Positions 62,604 through 64,000 of a DNA stretch of 64,000 nt are shown here, in pieces. Location of the stretch: the NCBI RefSeq assembly GCF_027744825.2, contig NW_026527059.1, positions 62,001 to 126,000 on the forward strand, read 5' to 3'. The position numbers and the translations under genes were made by a program. The number at the start of each line of letters is the position of its first letter. Within the stretch, counting starts at the first letter, position 1. Under the pieces are notes generated by a model. That model was not told the DNA's origin, ran no database searches, and worked only from the letters and a program-made list of their open reading frames with translations. This DNA is from Synchiropus splendidus (Eukaryota; Chordata; Actinopteri; Syngnathiformes; Callionymidae).

Positions 62604-64000
62604 CTTCCCTGAAAAGTTATGGCACAATGCGTAAAAACGCTTTTCAGCCTGAGATAAGGTGGGTTTCGGAACGCCAAACATAAAAGTGTTGATAACTTTG
62701 GAAAAACACTTCAGACAGTTTAGATTTGATGTGCAACTACTAGAAAGACCCTTTCTGCTATAGTGGGAGGTTAAAATTTCATGTTCTGAAGCTTCCCTGA
62801 AAAGTTATGGCACAATGCACAAAAACGCTTTTTAGCCTGAGATAAGGTGGGTTTCGGAACGCCAAACATAAAAGTGTTAATAACTTTGGAAAAACACTTC
62901 AGACAGTTTAGATTTGATGTGCAACTACTAGAAAGACCCTTTCTGCTATAGTGGGAGGTTAAAATTTCATGTTCTGAAGCTTTCCTGAAAAGTTATGGCA
63001 CAATGCACAAAAACGCTTTTCAGCCTGAGATAAGGTGGGTTTCGGAACGCCAAACATAAAAGTGTTGATAACTTTCGAAAAACACTTCAGAGAGCTTAGA
63101 TTTGATGTGCACCTACTAGAAAGACCCTTTCTGCTATAGTGGGAGGTTAAAATTTCATGTTCTGAAGCTTCCCTGAAAAGTTATGGCACAATGCGTAAAA
63201 ACGCTTTTCAGCCTGAGATAAGGTGGGTTTCGGAACGCCAAACATAAAAGTGTTGATAACTTTGGAAAAACACTTCAGACAGTTTAGATTTGATGTGCAA
63301 CTACTAGAAAGACCCTTTCTGCTATAGTGGGAGGTTAAAATTTCATGTTCTGAAGCTTTCCTGAAAAGTTATGGCACAATGCACAAAAACGCTTTTCAGC
63401 CTGAGATAAGGTGGGTTTCGGAACGCCAAACATAAAAGTGTTGATAACTTTTGAAAAACACTTCAGACAGCTTAGATTTGATGTGCAACTACTAGAAAGA
63501 CCCTTTCTGCTATAGTGGGAGGTTAAAATTTCATGTTCTGAAGCTTCCCTGAAAAGTTATGGCACAATGCACAAAAACGCTTTTCAGCCTGAGATAAGGT
63601 GGGTTTCGGAACGCCAAACATAAAAGTGTTGATAACTTTGGAAAAACACTTCAGACAGTTTAGATTTGATGTGCAACTACTAGAAAGACCCTTTCTGCTA
63701 TAGTGGGAGGTTAAAATTTCATGTTCTGAAGCTTCCCTGAAAAGTTATGGCACAATGCACAAAAACGCTTTTCAGCCTGAGATAAGGTGGGTTTCGGAAC
63801 GCCAAACATAAAAGTGTTGATAACTTTCGAAAAACACTTCAGACAGCTTAGATTTGATGTGCACCTACTAGAAAGACCCTTTCTGCTATAGTGGGAGGTT
63901 AAAATTTCATGTTCTGAAGCTTCCCTGAAAAGTTATGGCACAATGCGTAAAAACGCTTTTCAGCCTGAGATAAGGTGGGTTTCGGAACGCCAAACATAAA
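62604..64000. repeat. Right-end units C-E-B-C-D-A-F and a partial C
   Basis: Seven full units plus bases 63920-64000, the first 81 bp of a type C unit (GT at 28-29). The order E-B-C-D-A-F-C equals the common nine-unit word minus one D-A dimer. The array clearly continues past the window on both sides. Confidence 0.85.

Larger units (their letters stand above)
1..64000. repeat. Satellite DNA array, 188-bp unit, 340 full copies plus a partial
   Basis: The sequence repeats every 188 bp from the first base to the last. Unit starts (CTTCCCTGAA or CTTTCCTGAA) fall at 1, 189, 377, 565 and so on, with one 1-bp shift after 34215. All units have the same orientation and no foreign sequence interrupts them. 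Units of different types differ at only about 5-7 of 188 positions (for example A versus B at five, B versus C at seven). Long, uninterrupted, homogenised arrays of near-nucleosome-length units are typical of eukaryotic centromeric or pericentromeric satellites, and this is the inferred role. Subtelomeric, B-chromosome or sex-chromosome heterochromatin cannot be excluded. Because 188 is not a multiple of three and stops occur in every frame, long coding regions are impossible. I do not recognise the family. Confidence 0.98.

Noticed and set aside
1..64000. CRISPR array
   Set aside because: The repeat is a continuous 188-bp unit without short conserved repeats separated by unique spacers, and there are no cas genes.
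1..64000. Tandem transposon, rDNA or tRNA-derived repeat
   Set aside because: I see no terminal repeats, target-site duplications, coding remnants, rRNA segments or tRNA box sequences in the unit.
1..64000. Naming the species or satellite family from the unit
   Set aside because: The unit does not match the satellites I can recall with confidence, such as human alpha satellite or the Arabidopsis 180-bp repeat. A database search of the consensus would be needed.

Overview
The whole 64 kb window is one tandem satellite DNA array. I see no gene, RNA gene, transposon, inversion or unique sequence. The repeat unit is 188 bp (about 39% G+C, counted on the first unit), always in the same orientation. 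I count 340 complete units plus a final 81-bp partial unit; one unit (34029-34215) is 187 bp and every other one is 188 bp. A megabase-style head-to-tail array with a unit near nucleosome length points to a eukaryotic centromere or pericentromeric heterochromatin block. I do not recognise the satellite family and cannot name the organism; plant, fish and invertebrate are all possible.

Units differ at a small set of linked positions, counted from the CTTCCCTGAA start of the unit: 4 (C/T), 28-29 (CA/GT), 88 (G/A), 97 (G/C/T/A), 113 (C/G), 116 (T/C) and 133 (A/C). The types used below are: type A = C4, CA, G88, G97, C113, T116, A133; type B = T4, C97, G113, C116, C133 (B' has C4); type C = GT at 28-29, G97, T116 (C' has C116); type D = T4, T97, C116 (D' has C4); type E = A88, G97, T116; type F = C4, C97, C113, C116, C133; type G = T4, A97; type H = T4, G97, T116 (H' has C116). 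All typing and counts were done by eye.

The types are not randomly ordered. They form a layered higher-order structure. From left to right: a tandem 23-unit duplication (1129-9776); a 9-unit duplication (10153-13536); three copies of a 16-unit module (13349-16356, 16733-19740, 20869-23688); a 14-unit block repeated 25 units away (26133-28764 and 30833-33464); a tandem 24-unit duplication (38540-47563); a 9-unit duplication (47188-50571); and an 11-unit partial duplication (59408-62603). Two further matches link distant parts of the window: 34968-37599 with 54708-57339 (19.7 kb apart), and 18425-20492 with 58092-60159 (39.7 kb apart). Private substitutions shared at exact unit-multiple offsets prove most of these relationships.

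The picture is of an array kept in strict 188-bp register and turned over by unequal exchange or copying of 1.7-5 kb blocks. Some units look like the exchange points themselves (30645-30832, 33277-33464, 36660-36847). The only open reading frame of note, on the minus strand at 1108-1302, is created by a single substitution in one unit and is not a gene.
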